Below are positions 25,781-34,157 of a stretch of DNA of 55,253 bases, piece after piece. Every line of letters starts with the position of its first letter. Position 1 is the first letter of the stretch. Location of the stretch: contig CAZFUS010000007.1 of NCBI GenBank assembly GCA_964522485.1, forward strand, positions 1 to 55,253, in the 5' to 3' direction. The position numbers and the translations under genes were made by a program. Below the pieces are notes generated by a model, which was not told where the DNA came from, searched no databases, and saw only the letters and a program-made list of their open reading frames with translations. Source of the DNA: Methylohalomonas sp964522485 (lineage in GTDB: Bacteria > Pseudomonadota > Gammaproteobacteria > Methylohalomonadales > Methylohalomonadaceae).

Positions 25781-26518
25781 TTACGTTGCACTCGCCCACA
25801 CTCGCGGCTCGTCTTCATAATCGTCGTGACGCCGAACCCAGTCCATGATCTCTTTCTCGTTGCGGCCTTTCGGCGTGATATCCAGATAAATAAATACGCC
25901 ATTCACCTCCTCGTTGCCGCGCGCATAGCTGGAATATGTGTGGAATACGTCGCCATTCCCATCCTTGTAGAAGACGCTGAGACCCGGCAGTTCATCATAG
26001 CCTTCAACCTCAGCATAGTTGTAATACACCTTGCCCTGTGCGAGTTCTTGCTTGGTGAACGATACATAGTAATCGTAATTGAAATCGCTGCCATAGGAAG
26101 ATGCCCACTTCGCATTCCAATCCATGCGTTGTCTGTACGCTTCAATTTTCTCGAGAGGTGCACGCGACACACGCACATAGGTCACGTCGTGATTTTCCAG
26201 GTGTATGATCGCACCCTCGGCATGATCAGCCTCTAGCGAGCAGCTCGGACAACCCGCATCCCAGTCGGGATGAAACATGAAGTGATGGATGATCAGCTGG
26301 CTGTTCCTGCCGAACAGATCGGCAAGCGTTTTCTTTCCTTCCAGTGTATCGAAGGTATATTTTTTCTCAACTTTCACGCTGGGGAGTTTGCGCCGCTCGG
26401 CGGCAACGAGATCGCGCATCCGCGTCAGCGCTTTTTCGTTCTTCAGATGCGCCTTGCGTGCTTCGAGCCACTCCTCACGAGAGACGACTCTTGCATGTTC
26501 CATCGTACTGTTATTCAT
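25781..26518 (-). CDS. DUF899 thioredoxin-like protein
   Basis: This 245-residue protein starts at ATG 26518 with AAGGAGA upstream and shares an ATGA with the small gene before it. LIIHHFMFHPDWDAGCPSCSLEADH is the family core with a CPSC pair in the thioredoxin position, followed by SFTKQELAQGKVYYNY and a conserved C-terminal GRNEKEIMDWVRRHDDY. The fold suggests redox activity, but no reaction is established. Confidence 0.9.
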   Translation of the reverse strand: MNNSTMEHARVVSREEWLEARKAHLKNEKALTRMRDLVAAERRKLPSVKVEKKYTFDTLEGKKTLADLFGRNSQLIIHHFMFHPDWDAGCPSCSLEADHAEGAIIHLENHDVTYVRVSRAPLEKIEAYRQRMDWNAKWASSYGSDFNYDYYVSFTKQELAQGKVYYNYAEVEGYDELPGLSVFYKDGNGDVFHTYSSYARGNEEVNGVFIYLDITPKGRNEKEIMDWVRRHDDYEDEPRVWASAT

Positions 26519-26667
26519 GATGTCTTCTCCTTTGGTTTGGGTTCCCGGGAGCTTTTCACGACACCGGTGTCGGGGCGAAGTTTCTTTATGGCAAGAACAC
26601 CAAGTCCGCCCGCCGAAGTTGCACCGGCCAGCCAGCAGGTTATGGTTGCGAGACAGGCGGGACACAT
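26515..26667 (-). CDS. 50-residue membrane protein with N-terminal CPAC
   Basis: The short chain begins MCPACLATITCWLAGATSAGG, followed by LGVLAIKKL and a charged tail ending PKPKEKTS. It has one hydrophobic segment and a CxxC at the very start. Small proteins of this shape are familiar to me next to DUF899 and YCII genes. GGAG lies 12 bases upstream and the stop overlaps the DUF899 start by four bases. Function unknown; a redox partner for the DUF899 CPSC pair is a guess. Confidence 0.72.
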   Translation of the reverse strand: MCPACLATITCWLAGATSAGGLGVLAIKKLRPDTGVVKSSREPKPKEKTS

Positions 26668-26692
26668 GGTTCTGATACTCCGGTTCTGATTG

Positions 26693-27046
26693 TCAGGGAT
26701 GCAGTTCGTCGATCGGCCGCACTTCGATGCCACCAAGTCGGGCCGAGGGGAACCTGGCAGCGATCTGGATGGCTTCGTTCAGATCCCGCCCTTCAACAAG
26801 CCAGAAGCCGCCGATCTGCTCCTTGGTTTCGGCAAAGGGACCGTCCGTAGTTAACAGCTTGCCATTACGGACCCGTACCACGGTGGCCGTATCAACGGAT
26901 TTAAGACGCTCGGAAGCAATGTAGTGCCCGCTTCTGCGAAGCTCTTCAATGTGAGCCACGGTCTCATCCATGACAGCTTGCCTTTCATGCTCCGACAGGG
27001 CGTTCAGCTTATTCTCCTCGGTGCAGCAAAACAGCAGGTATTTCAT
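26693..27046 (-). CDS. YCII/DGPF-domain protein 4
   Basis: This 117-residue copy (MKYLLFCCTEENKLNAL ... LTTDGPFAETKEQIGGFWLVEGRDL) has two Cys near the start, unlike the others. It is the first gene of the unit that runs into the small membrane protein and DUF899. Promoter P2 lies 41 bases upstream of its start. Confidence 0.9.
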   Translation of the reverse strand: MKYLLFCCTEENKLNALSEHERQAVMDETVAHIEELRRSGHYIASERLKSVDTATVVRVRNGKLLTTDGPFAETKEQIGGFWLVEGRDLNEAIQIAARFPSARLGGIEVRPIDELHP

Positions 27047-27086
27047 CGCTTGCTCCTCATCACGCTAGCCGTAATATCAATTGATA

Positions 27087-27113
27087 GTTGTCTGCTGTAA
27101 CAATGCATCGACA
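27087..27113 (-). promoter_or_regulatory. Predicted ECF42 promoter P2
   Basis: On the minus strand TGTCGA (27113-27108) is followed by 17 bases and CAAC (27090-27087), continuing TATC. The second box differs by one base from P1 and P3. It faces the DGPF gene at 26693-27046. Confidence 0.68.
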
Positions 27114-27139
27114 ACGGGTCATCAGGGCCGGTACATAAA

Positions 27140-27484
27140 CTACGGCCGCAATTCACGAACCGGGCGGACTTCGATACTGCCAACCCGAGCCGGTGGAATC
27201 TTCGCGGCGACCTGGATGGCCTCGTCGAGATCGCGGGCATCGATGAAATAAAAGCCGGCCAGCTGTTCCTTGGTTTCGGCAAACGGACCGTCCGTAACGG
27301 ATACCTTGCCGTTGCGAACCCGCACGGTCGTGGCGGTCTGTACCGGCTCCAATGCCTCGCCGCCGAGCAGATGCCCGCTGTCGGCGAGTGACTGGGCACA
27401 GGCCATGCACTCGGCATCTTTGGGACTCTCCGGCAGGGAGTGCAGTTTGTCTTCGTCACTGTAGACAAGGCAAAGGTATTTCAT
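27140..27484 (-). CDS. YCII/DGPF-domain protein 5
   Basis: This is a 114-residue protein (MKYLCLVYSDEDKLHSL ... VTDGPFAETKEQLAGFYFIDARDL). AGGAAA precedes the start. It lies 32 bases downstream of copy 6 and is probably co-transcribed from P1. Confidence 0.9.
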   Translation of the reverse strand: MKYLCLVYSDEDKLHSLPESPKDAECMACAQSLADSGHLLGGEALEPVQTATTVRVRNGKVSVTDGPFAETKEQLAGFYFIDARDLDEAIQVAAKIPPARVGSIEVRPVRELRP

Positions 27485-27516
27485 GGTTTCCTCCAGAACT
27501 GACCCAACAGCTATGG

Positions 27517-27927
27517 TTAACCGATAGTCAAACGGGACGGCTCTGATTCGACAGCCGGCGTATACGAATCCAGTTCCTGGATTGGCCGCACCTCGACACA
27601 GCCCAGGCGACCCGGCGGGATATTCGAGGCGATGCGGATGGCCTCGTTCAAATCCCTGGCCTCGATCAGGTAAAACCCTCCCAGTTGCTCCTTCGTTTCA
27701 GCGAACGGGCCGTCTGTAACGGACGCCCTGCCGTTCCGGGTTCTTACGGTAGAGGCGGCTTGCGCGGGAGAAAGTCGGGCGCTGGCAATCAGATGACCGC
27801 TTTTCTTCAGGCTCTCGCAGTGTGCCAGGCATTCGTTTACCACAGCCTCGACCTCGTCGCCGGACATGGTTTCCAGCTTCTTCTCTTCATTGTAAATAAG
27901 GCACAGGTATTTTATTGTTGTCTCCAT
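27517..27927 (-). CDS. YCII/DGPF-domain protein 6
   Basis: This is a 136-residue protein (IKYLCLIYNEEKKLETM ... VTDGPFAETKEQLGGFYLIEARDL) with a short extra tail. The first ATG has GGAGA-like sequence just upstream on the coding strand. It is the first gene of the unit driven by P1. Confidence 0.9.
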   Translation of the reverse strand: METTIKYLCLIYNEEKKLETMSGDEVEAVVNECLAHCESLKKSGHLIASARLSPAQAASTVRTRNGRASVTDGPFAETKEQLGGFYLIEARDLNEAIRIASNIPPGRLGCVEVRPIQELDSYTPAVESEPSRLTIG

Positions 27928-27958
27928 AACCTAATGAAATGGCTGTATTTACTCTATA

Positions 27959-27985
27959 GTCGTTTTGGGAGGACCAAGATCGACA
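27959..27985 (-). promoter_or_regulatory. Predicted ECF42 promoter P1
   Basis: On the minus strand TGTCGA (27985-27980), 17 bases, then CGAC (27962-27959) continuing TATAG. It lies 32 bases from the start codon of DGPF copy 6. Both boxes match P3 exactly. Confidence 0.75.
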
Positions 27986-27986
27986 T

Positions 27987-28093
27987 GCGCACAATAAAAA
28001 AGCCGGCCAGCGCCACAGTAGATTCCGCCTGCCGGATAATAATAGGCGATAACTTGCGAGTTGCGGGAACTGCGCGCAATAAAAAAGCCGGCC
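27987..28093. repeat. 22-bp direct repeat containing half of a terminator
   Basis: GCGC(A/G)CAATAAAAAAGCCGGCC occurs at 27987-28008 and 28072-28093 with one mismatch. The second copy forms the left arm of the intact terminator at 28083-28107; the first has lost its partner arm, so it looks like a decayed duplicate. Confidence 0.65.
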
Positions 28094-28107
28094 TGAAGCC
28101 GGCTTTT
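28083..28107. terminator. Terminator after the Ser/Thr kinase gene
   Basis: AAAAGCCGGC and GCCGGCTTTT surround a short CTGAA loop, with A- and T-runs on both sides, so it can work in both directions. It separates the kinase gene from promoter P1. Confidence 0.85.
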
Positions 28108-28240
28108 ACAATCTTTTCTGTCATTAGCGCAGGTGGTGAGCGGCCTGTCGCTCTTGCCGATACAACGCTTCTCTTCGCCATCTGCTAAAGCATGGCTCTA
28201 TGATCAATCAAATACTTGTATACCTTTTCATAGCCTTTCT

Positions 28241-30625
28241 TTAATGAAGGGGTGGTGATGGTACAGTACGATCGCCGTTTGCCTCATCGCGTGCTGGGAG
28301 AGGCGGTGACGGCACTATGCGATCGCCGTTTCTCTCGTACCCGGCCGGGATTGGCGGCGACGGTTCGCTATTGTGATGGACAGCCGGTGATACCGAGTCT
28401 GAGCTTGTTCTGATCTGATCCCCCTGCTTCCGGAGCTTGGCATGCGCCTGGATAAGACGAGGAGATTGTGGATTTACCTTCGCAGCACGCTGCAGCATTT
28501 CATCGGCATGCCGTAAATTTCCTCTCGCCATAGCATCGAACGCTATGAACAGATAAAGATCAAGAATCCTTTGAAGTCCTTCACGCGCTTCCTGGTTATC
28601 CGGGTCATCCTCAAGGATTGACTGGTATTTATCATAGGCGTTATTACCTGGTGGTGTAGTCAGCCGCCTAGCCGCCAAGTCTGCACGCGCCGCTACCAAT
28701 TGGTCCTCGATGTCGGTCTGCTGCTGGGCGCGATCCATGTCAGTGCCCGGAGAACCGGATTGCAGTTCCTGTGATTCGCGGGGGGTGGTTGCTGTGGATT
28801 CCAGGTCCACCACGGTGTCACGCCCGATGTTTGTTATGGATTCCACTTCGGGTTCGTTTACCGCCGGGGTTGCTTCATTCTCTGGCTGAGCCTGACTAGT
28901 TTCCGATAGTTGCTGTTTTAATGCACCTGTTTGCTCGGCCGCTAGTTCACGCGGTGCTTCAGGCTGCTGATCCGGCACGGAATGAGCACTTCTGTCAGAT
29001 TCCTCGGCAACTTCCATGTTATTCTCCGAGCCGGCACCGAACTGCTTCAGTTGCTGAAGCACGGCGGGATCGTTCATAAGCGTCAGCAAAACCATGGCCA
29101 CGAGTCCACAAGCCGCAACGGCCAAGCTGCCCTTAATTACATAACGGTAGATTCCATGACGGCGGCGATTTTCCGGTTCTGCCTCTGGTAACAATCCTGC
29201 CTGCAGTTCTAATGGCACCATTGTAGGAAGATCATTAAACGCAGCTGCTGATCCCGCCTCTCCTTCCGACCGGATTTTGTCCGTATAAGAATTGCGCACA
29301 ACGCGGGAGTCCGGGTACCTGCCGGACCGGCTATGCGGCTGTGGTGACTCGCCATCCGCGCTGAACCTCCTGGGGATAGACGCTTCAGTCGACGCCGGCT
29401 TTTGTCTCGGGTGCAGACCGTTTTTCCGTTCCTCAGCCGAGGCCGGTTTCTGGTTCTGCCGTGGACTCCTTTTCCAGCCCTCAGCCGAGGCTGGTTTCTG
29501 GTTTGGCCGTGGATCCTTTTTCCAGTCATCAATAATCTTGTCAACTTTCTGAGCAATCTGCTCGGTTGCCACGTCCTCATTCTGATTCGACGGCTGCTCC
29601 TTTTTCCAGTCGTCAATTACTTCACCGACTCTCCTGTCAATCTGGTCTGTCGCCACGTCTCCATCATCTTCATCTTCTTCTGGCTGTGTAGCATCGGCAT
29701 CCATTGGCTGTGTGGGAGCATCCGCATACACGTAGTCATCAAATTCCTGGCGCCAGGTGGCAATATCCTGTGGACGATCCTGTGCCCGGTAAGCCAGAGC
29801 ATGATCGATAGCCCTCAGAAAACCCTGGCTATAAGTTCCGGATACGAGTTCAGCTGATGGCACAAAATCATCTTCACCATTCATTATGGCTTCACTGCGA
29901 TCCACCGCCGATGAGGGAGCCTGGCCGGTTACGGCCCGATACAGAGTCGCTCCAATGCCGTATATATCACTCCAGGGGCCCTGCAAGTTGCTATTGTTGG
30001 TGTATTGTTCAATCGGGGCATAGCCGGGTGATATCAGTCTGGTCACATCCTGTGTCTGTTCCTTAATCGACTGGCGCGCCGAACCGAAATCCAGCAAGAC
30101 CGGTGTGCCATCTTTGCGGATATAAATATTCGAGGGTTTGATATCGCGGTGTATAAAACCGGTGGCGTGTACTTTTTCCAGACCATCCAGAAGCGGCTTG
30201 GTAATCTTAGTGAGTTCATCTTCGCTCAATGTACGCCGCTGTTTAAGCAGATCGGCAAAACTCACGCCACTTTCATAGTTCATAACCATGTAGGCGGTGC
30301 CGTTTTCCTCAAAGACATTGAGGACCCGGATGATATTCGGATGTTCAAACTTGGCCAGTGTGCGAGCCTCACTGAGGAAACGTTCCATGGCCCATTTGTA
30401 ATTTTCTGCCACATCGACGGGCAGTGTCCCGATCTCTGCCGAGTCGTCCTTGCGCGAGCAGTAGTGATTGGGAAAGAACTCCTTGATGGCCACAGGTTTT
30501 TTCAGGTTGATATCCTCGGCCAGATAAGTAATGCCGAATGTACCATGACCCAGGACACGACCGATGCGATACCAAAGTAATCGGTGGCCGCTTTCAAGAG
30601 CGCCTTGCGAACGATATAAAATCAT
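28241..30625 (-). CDS. Membrane-anchored Ser/Thr protein kinase with repeats
   Basis: This protein of about 794 residues has an N-terminal Hanks-type kinase: Gly loop LGHGTFGITY, Lys in VAIKEF, HRDIKPSN and DFGSAR with SPGYAPIEQY. After it come low-complexity linkers with two copies of a ~27-residue unit (DVAT-Q-I ... IDDWKK) and three KPAS(A/T)E units, a single membrane segment (SLAVAACGLVAMVLLTLM), a Glu/Gln-rich region, a TPR-like pair (YDKYQSILEDDPDNQEAREGLQ) and three copies of a PSPP(I/L) motif at the C-terminus. I chose ATG 30625; an upstream TTG at 30667 would add 14 residues. Neither has a good ribosome site. Substrates are unknown. Confidence 0.88.
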   Translation of the reverse strand: MILYRSQGALESGHRLLWYRIGRVLGHGTFGITYLAEDINLKKPVAIKEFFPNHYCSRKDDSAEIGTLPVDVAENYKWAMERFLSEARTLAKFEHPNIIRVLNVFEENGTAYMVMNYESGVSFADLLKQRRTLSEDELTKITKPLLDGLEKVHATGFIHRDIKPSNIYIRKDGTPVLLDFGSARQSIKEQTQDVTRLISPGYAPIEQYTNNSNLQGPWSDIYGIGATLYRAVTGQAPSSAVDRSEAIMNGEDDFVPSAELVSGTYSQGFLRAIDHALAYRAQDRPQDIATWRQEFDDYVYADAPTQPMDADATQPEEDEDDGDVATDQIDRRVGEVIDDWKKEQPSNQNEDVATEQIAQKVDKIIDDWKKDPRPNQKPASAEGWKRSPRQNQKPASAEERKNGLHPRQKPASTEASIPRRFSADGESPQPHSRSGRYPDSRVVRNSYTDKIRSEGEAGSAAAFNDLPTMVPLELQAGLLPEAEPENRRRHGIYRYVIKGSLAVAACGLVAMVLLTLMNDPAVLQQLKQFGAGSENNMEVAEESDRSAHSVPDQQPEAPRELAAEQTGALKQQLSETSQAQPENEATPAVNEPEVESITNIGRDTVVDLESTATTPRESQELQSGSPGTDMDRAQQQTDIEDQLVAARADLAARRLTTPPGNNAYDKYQSILEDDPDNQEAREGLQRILDLYLFIAFDAMARGNLRHADEMLQRAAKVNPQSPRLIQAHAKLRKQGDQIRTSSDSVSPAVHHNSEPSPPIPAGYERNGDRIVPSPPLPARDEANGDRTVPSPPLH

Positions 30626-30988
30626 AATGGCTTGGGGGCAGTTGTAATCACAAATAACTTCTGACAACTTGTGTCGGATTTTGTTACATAACTCATCCGG
30701 TATGCAGTCTATCCCGTATCCTGGCCGGCAACCCGCAACCTCTAAAAATTGTACGTTAATTCAATAAGATAAAATTCCGGCAGCCATGATTAGTCACTCT
30801 GGCAACATCCTACGGGGCCACATCCGATACTACCGCTCATGGTGAGAATTATAGCCGGGTCGACCGGGGACTCAATACTAAGATATGAGGCAGGTTAACT
30901 GAAAAATCAACTCACATGGAATGCCATTCTGGTGATTGTAAGCGGGCTGAACCCCGCCCGGAATAATCATGAACCAAGAAGATTGAGT
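30626..30988. other. Intergenic region upstream of the kinase gene
   Basis: There is no gene that I can support in these 363 bases. A small inverted repeat (GCGGG / CCCGC around 30941-30957) follows the gene at 30989 on the minus strand and may be a weak terminator, but no T-tract follows it. Confidence 0.55.
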
Positions 30989-31576
30989 TCACGCACCAAG
31001 TCTGTGCAGCAGTTCGTTCGCCTTGTCAGTACCATTTTCAAACACAATAAATGCACTCAGGCGTTCACGTGGATCATTGTCACCGCGGACGATGCCGTAC
31101 TCCGTAGCAGGATAGAGTCTGTCCAGAAATGATTTAAGCGCCGGCTCAAATATCTGCCAGGCCTCGTCCGTATTAGGCGCGGCCAAACGATCATTTGAGA
31201 AAACCTGCAGTTCACCATAGTTAAAGTTAATCCTGTCTCTGGTTTCCTCGGCCTCTTCCAGCAATTTGCAGGCCGCAAGGTTCTTGCGGCAAACGGCCGC
31301 CAGCCGTTCAGCTAGAGTGGTCTCCTGCATCGGCTGCTTGCTGTAATAAAGAAAACCGCGCTTGTCACCGGTCTCATCGACGGCATAGTTACCTTCGTAG
31401 GCAATCAGCATGGTGCCCGGTCCGGCCGGGACGTGGCTATATTCGGCGACGTCTATCATGACACCTTCGAGCTTGCCTTCCTGAATCCATTTATGAAAAA
31501 CCGGAATGAAGTCCGTCAGCGGCACGTCGTCGCCTTTGGCAATGTAGAATTTGATGCCTATTCTGTGCAAATCCAT
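30989..31576 (-). CDS. Conserved-looking protein paired with sulfite reductase, unknown function
   Basis: I do not recognise this 195-residue protein. It is soluble, with no signal or membrane segment, and contains DVAEYSHVPAGPGTMLIAYEGNYAVDE and a helical second half. The ATG at 31576 has AGGAAA upstream and lies 13 bases after the sulfite reductase stop, so the two are almost certainly co-translated. It could be an assembly or electron-transfer accessory, but it lacks Cys motifs for an iron-sulfur cluster. Confidence 0.72.
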   Translation of the reverse strand: MDLHRIGIKFYIAKGDDVPLTDFIPVFHKWIQEGKLEGVMIDVAEYSHVPAGPGTMLIAYEGNYAVDETGDKRGFLYYSKQPMQETTLAERLAAVCRKNLAACKLLEEAEETRDRINFNYGELQVFSNDRLAAPNTDEAWQIFEPALKSFLDRLYPATEYGIVRGDNDPRERLSAFIVFENGTDKANELLHRLGA

Positions 31577-31589
31577 AATCTTTTCCTGA

Positions 31590-33890
31590 TTAAGCATTTG
31601 CTGTACTGACAGCCTTTTTCTTATCCTTGCCGAGTGCGGCCTTGCGCGCGGCGCTGGCCTGTTCGATCAACCGGGCGTTGCAGGCGTGCGCGGCTTCGAT
31701 GAAAAGCTGGGTTTCTTCCAACAGCAGCCGTACCTTATCCGCGGTGTATTCCCGATTCTTGTCCTCATAGCGGTTGAACAGGTATTCGGCAAACTTACCG
31801 CCGGCGTATTTGTCATGGAACAGCCCGGTATCGTAGTAGCGCTTGCGGAATTCCGGCACAACCTGGTCCGGATCGTCCGGTATGTCCTGATTCTCCAGGC
31901 GCACCAGACCACCGGCCGCCGCAACCATGGCCTGAAACGCGGTTTCATCGGCTTTCTGGTAGTTGCCTTCCTCGTGCTGCAGCTGTGCTTCAAAGTACAG
32001 GCGTTCGGCATTCTGCAGATCAAAGTCGATACGCGAGACCACCTCGCCGGCGCATTCACCGACGCCGATGTCGCTGATGCTGTATTCACGCGGATCGCGC
32101 CAGTCCGAATAATAGGACGGATCGAGTTCGTACGGCGGCACAGCCGAGAGTTCATCGACGACCTTCTTCAGTTCGCGCTTGCCGATACGTTGAATAAACG
32201 CCTGGAAGGCTTCATTGCCCTGGCGTTCTTTCAGATAGTGTTCGGTAATGCGATCGATGAAGTCCGGTACGCGCTTCGACGGCACCGCACCGATTGTCAG
32301 GCCATATGAACCGCCGTTATTTTCCCACTGGCCGCCGAGCACCACGCGAAAGTGCGGCACTGTAGTACCACCGATCTTGCGCGACACGCCATAGAAACCG
32401 AGATCGGCGAGATGATGCTGGCCGCAGGAATTGAAGCAGCCGCTGATCTTGATGTGCAGTCCCTGGATGGAACTGTCGAACTGCTGGTACTTGGTCGCCA
32501 GGCGTTCGTGCAGTTCGCCGGCCAGACCACGCGACGATGAGATACCCAGCTTGCAGGTATCGGTTCCCGGACAGGCGACAACGTCGAAAATGGTACCGGC
32601 ACCGGGCTGGGCCAGTCCGACATTTTTCAGATCCTCATACAGGGCTGGGAGATCGGCCTCGGCGACCCAGCGCAGCACTATGTTCTGCTCAACAGTCAGA
32701 CGTACGTTATCGCCACAGTACTTGCGGGCGATGTCGGCCAGCTGGCGCATCTGCCAGGAAGTCAGATCACCCAGCGGCAGCGCGACGGTGGCGGTGGTGT
32801 AACCCTGCTGCTTCTGGCGGTAGATGTTGGTCGCGCGCCAGGTTTCGAATCCGGCGTCTGACATGCCAGCGGTAAGTTTGGCCGGTTCCCTGACCGGGCT
32901 TTCCTCCCAGGCACGGACATCGTCCAAATAGCCGGTCCAGCGATCATCTTGCGGCAGAATCGCACGCTCTTCCAGCACCAGCCGGCGGAACTCGTCGATA
33001 CCGAGTTTCTCGATCAGGAACTTGATACGCGCACGACCGCGATTGCGCTTTTCACCCAGGCGCGCGAAGACGCGCGAGATGGCCTGTGCCAGTGGCAGGA
33101 TTTCCTCTTCCGGCACGAATTCGTCGAACAGCTTGGCTTCGTACGGCACGGCGCCGAGGCCGCCACCGACGTACATTTCAAAGCCGCGCTTTTCTTCACC
33201 GTTAACGGTTTGCTTTCGCGCGATAAAACCCAGATCGTGAATATTGGTCAGACCACAGGCCTTGCCCTTGCAGCCGGAGAAGGCAACCTTGAACTTGCGG
33301 CCGAAATCCTGCGTGTCGGGATGGCCGAGCAGAAAGAACGCCATCGCCTTGGAATACGGCGTGACATCGAAACTTTCATCATTGCAGACACCGGCTATCG
33401 GGCAGGCGGTGACATTGCGCACACCGTTGCCGCAGGCTTCGCGGGTGGTGATGCCGACCGCCGCCAGGCGCCGCTGCAGGTCGGGGGTGTCGTCAATATG
33501 AATGTAATGCAGCTGGATGTCCTGGCGCGTGGTGACATGGCAGATTGCGTCCGAGTATTCCTCGGCCAGGTCGGCCAGGACTTCCATCTGTTCGGCGTTC
33601 ATGCCGCCGAACGGAATCTTGATGCGCATCATGCCGGGTGCATCCCAGAGGGTGTCCGGGCCCTTGGTCGCATCGGTCGGATAATGCAGTTCGCGGGTTT
33701 CAACACCGTCGTGGCGCTGGCCGTTATCATAGCGCTGGCCATAGGCGCCGCGGCGCAGGCGCGTCTCGGCGAACAGCTTATCGTCGATCTTGCCCTGTTT
33801 CTTCAGATTGATCTGGGTTTCGAAAGTATCGATCTCCTGGGCCAGATCAGCGGGCATTTGGTCTTGTAATGTGTCTTTCCAGGTCGTCAT
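31590..33890 (-). CDS. Siroheme nitrite/sulfite reductase with C-terminal extension
   Basis: This 766-residue enzyme has two ferredoxin-like half domains and siroheme/4Fe-4S repeats. The cluster Cys are in ACPGTDTCK (C-x5-C) and GCFNSCGQHH (C-x3-C). It reduces sulfite to sulfide or nitrite to ammonia, probably with ferredoxin as donor since no flavoprotein domain is present. The catalytic part ends near residue 560; the last ~200 residues are a helical extension (LYFEAQLQHEEGNYQKADETAFQAM ...) not found in the short CysI form. It is followed by a co-translated gene of unknown function. Confidence 0.92.
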   Translation of the reverse strand: MTTWKDTLQDQMPADLAQEIDTFETQINLKKQGKIDDKLFAETRLRRGAYGQRYDNGQRHDGVETRELHYPTDATKGPDTLWDAPGMMRIKIPFGGMNAEQMEVLADLAEEYSDAICHVTTRQDIQLHYIHIDDTPDLQRRLAAVGITTREACGNGVRNVTACPIAGVCNDESFDVTPYSKAMAFFLLGHPDTQDFGRKFKVAFSGCKGKACGLTNIHDLGFIARKQTVNGEEKRGFEMYVGGGLGAVPYEAKLFDEFVPEEEILPLAQAISRVFARLGEKRNRGRARIKFLIEKLGIDEFRRLVLEERAILPQDDRWTGYLDDVRAWEESPVREPAKLTAGMSDAGFETWRATNIYRQKQQGYTTATVALPLGDLTSWQMRQLADIARKYCGDNVRLTVEQNIVLRWVAEADLPALYEDLKNVGLAQPGAGTIFDVVACPGTDTCKLGISSSRGLAGELHERLATKYQQFDSSIQGLHIKISGCFNSCGQHHLADLGFYGVSRKIGGTTVPHFRVVLGGQWENNGGSYGLTIGAVPSKRVPDFIDRITEHYLKERQGNEAFQAFIQRIGKRELKKVVDELSAVPPYELDPSYYSDWRDPREYSISDIGVGECAGEVVSRIDFDLQNAERLYFEAQLQHEEGNYQKADETAFQAMVAAAGGLVRLENQDIPDDPDQVVPEFRKRYYDTGLFHDKYAGGKFAEYLFNRYEDKNREYTADKVRLLLEETQLFIEAAHACNARLIEQASAARKAALGKDKKKAVSTANA

Positions 33891-34059
33891 AGGCAGGTTC
33901 CGGAGTTCAAATGCAGCCGGCGGCAGGCCAGCAACAGCCTCCCGCCTTTTTCAGCGTCGTGCAAGATAGCAACTATACCATATTCAGAAAAGGGCTAATT
34001 ACAACTATCTATATGAAAAATGGTTATTAAATGCCTGGCCGCCACACCCCTGCCAGCCG

Positions 34060-34097
34060 TTCAGCTTTGTTTCAGACGACATTCAGCTTAGCTTCAG
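34060..34097. promoter_or_regulatory. Four TTCAG elements at 11-bp spacing
   Basis: TTCAG occurs at 34060, 34071, 34082 and 34093, exactly one helical turn apart, about 60 bases upstream of the first PepSY gene. Tandem direct repeats with 11-bp period are how OmpR/PhoB-type response regulators bind. The regulator encoded at 35462 is the natural candidate. Confidence 0.72.
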
Positions 34098-34157
34098 CCG
34101 ACCCGCGTAACCTGCTCGTCACTTGCTTGTTCAAGTCAACTCACAAGGAGATAGCAA

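Noticed and set aside
31686..32309. Long plus-strand frames opposite sulfite reductase (also 32949-33869) and opposite the EF-G gene (40187-40984)
   Set aside because: They are mirror frames of well-supported genes with high GC at third positions and show no family similarity.
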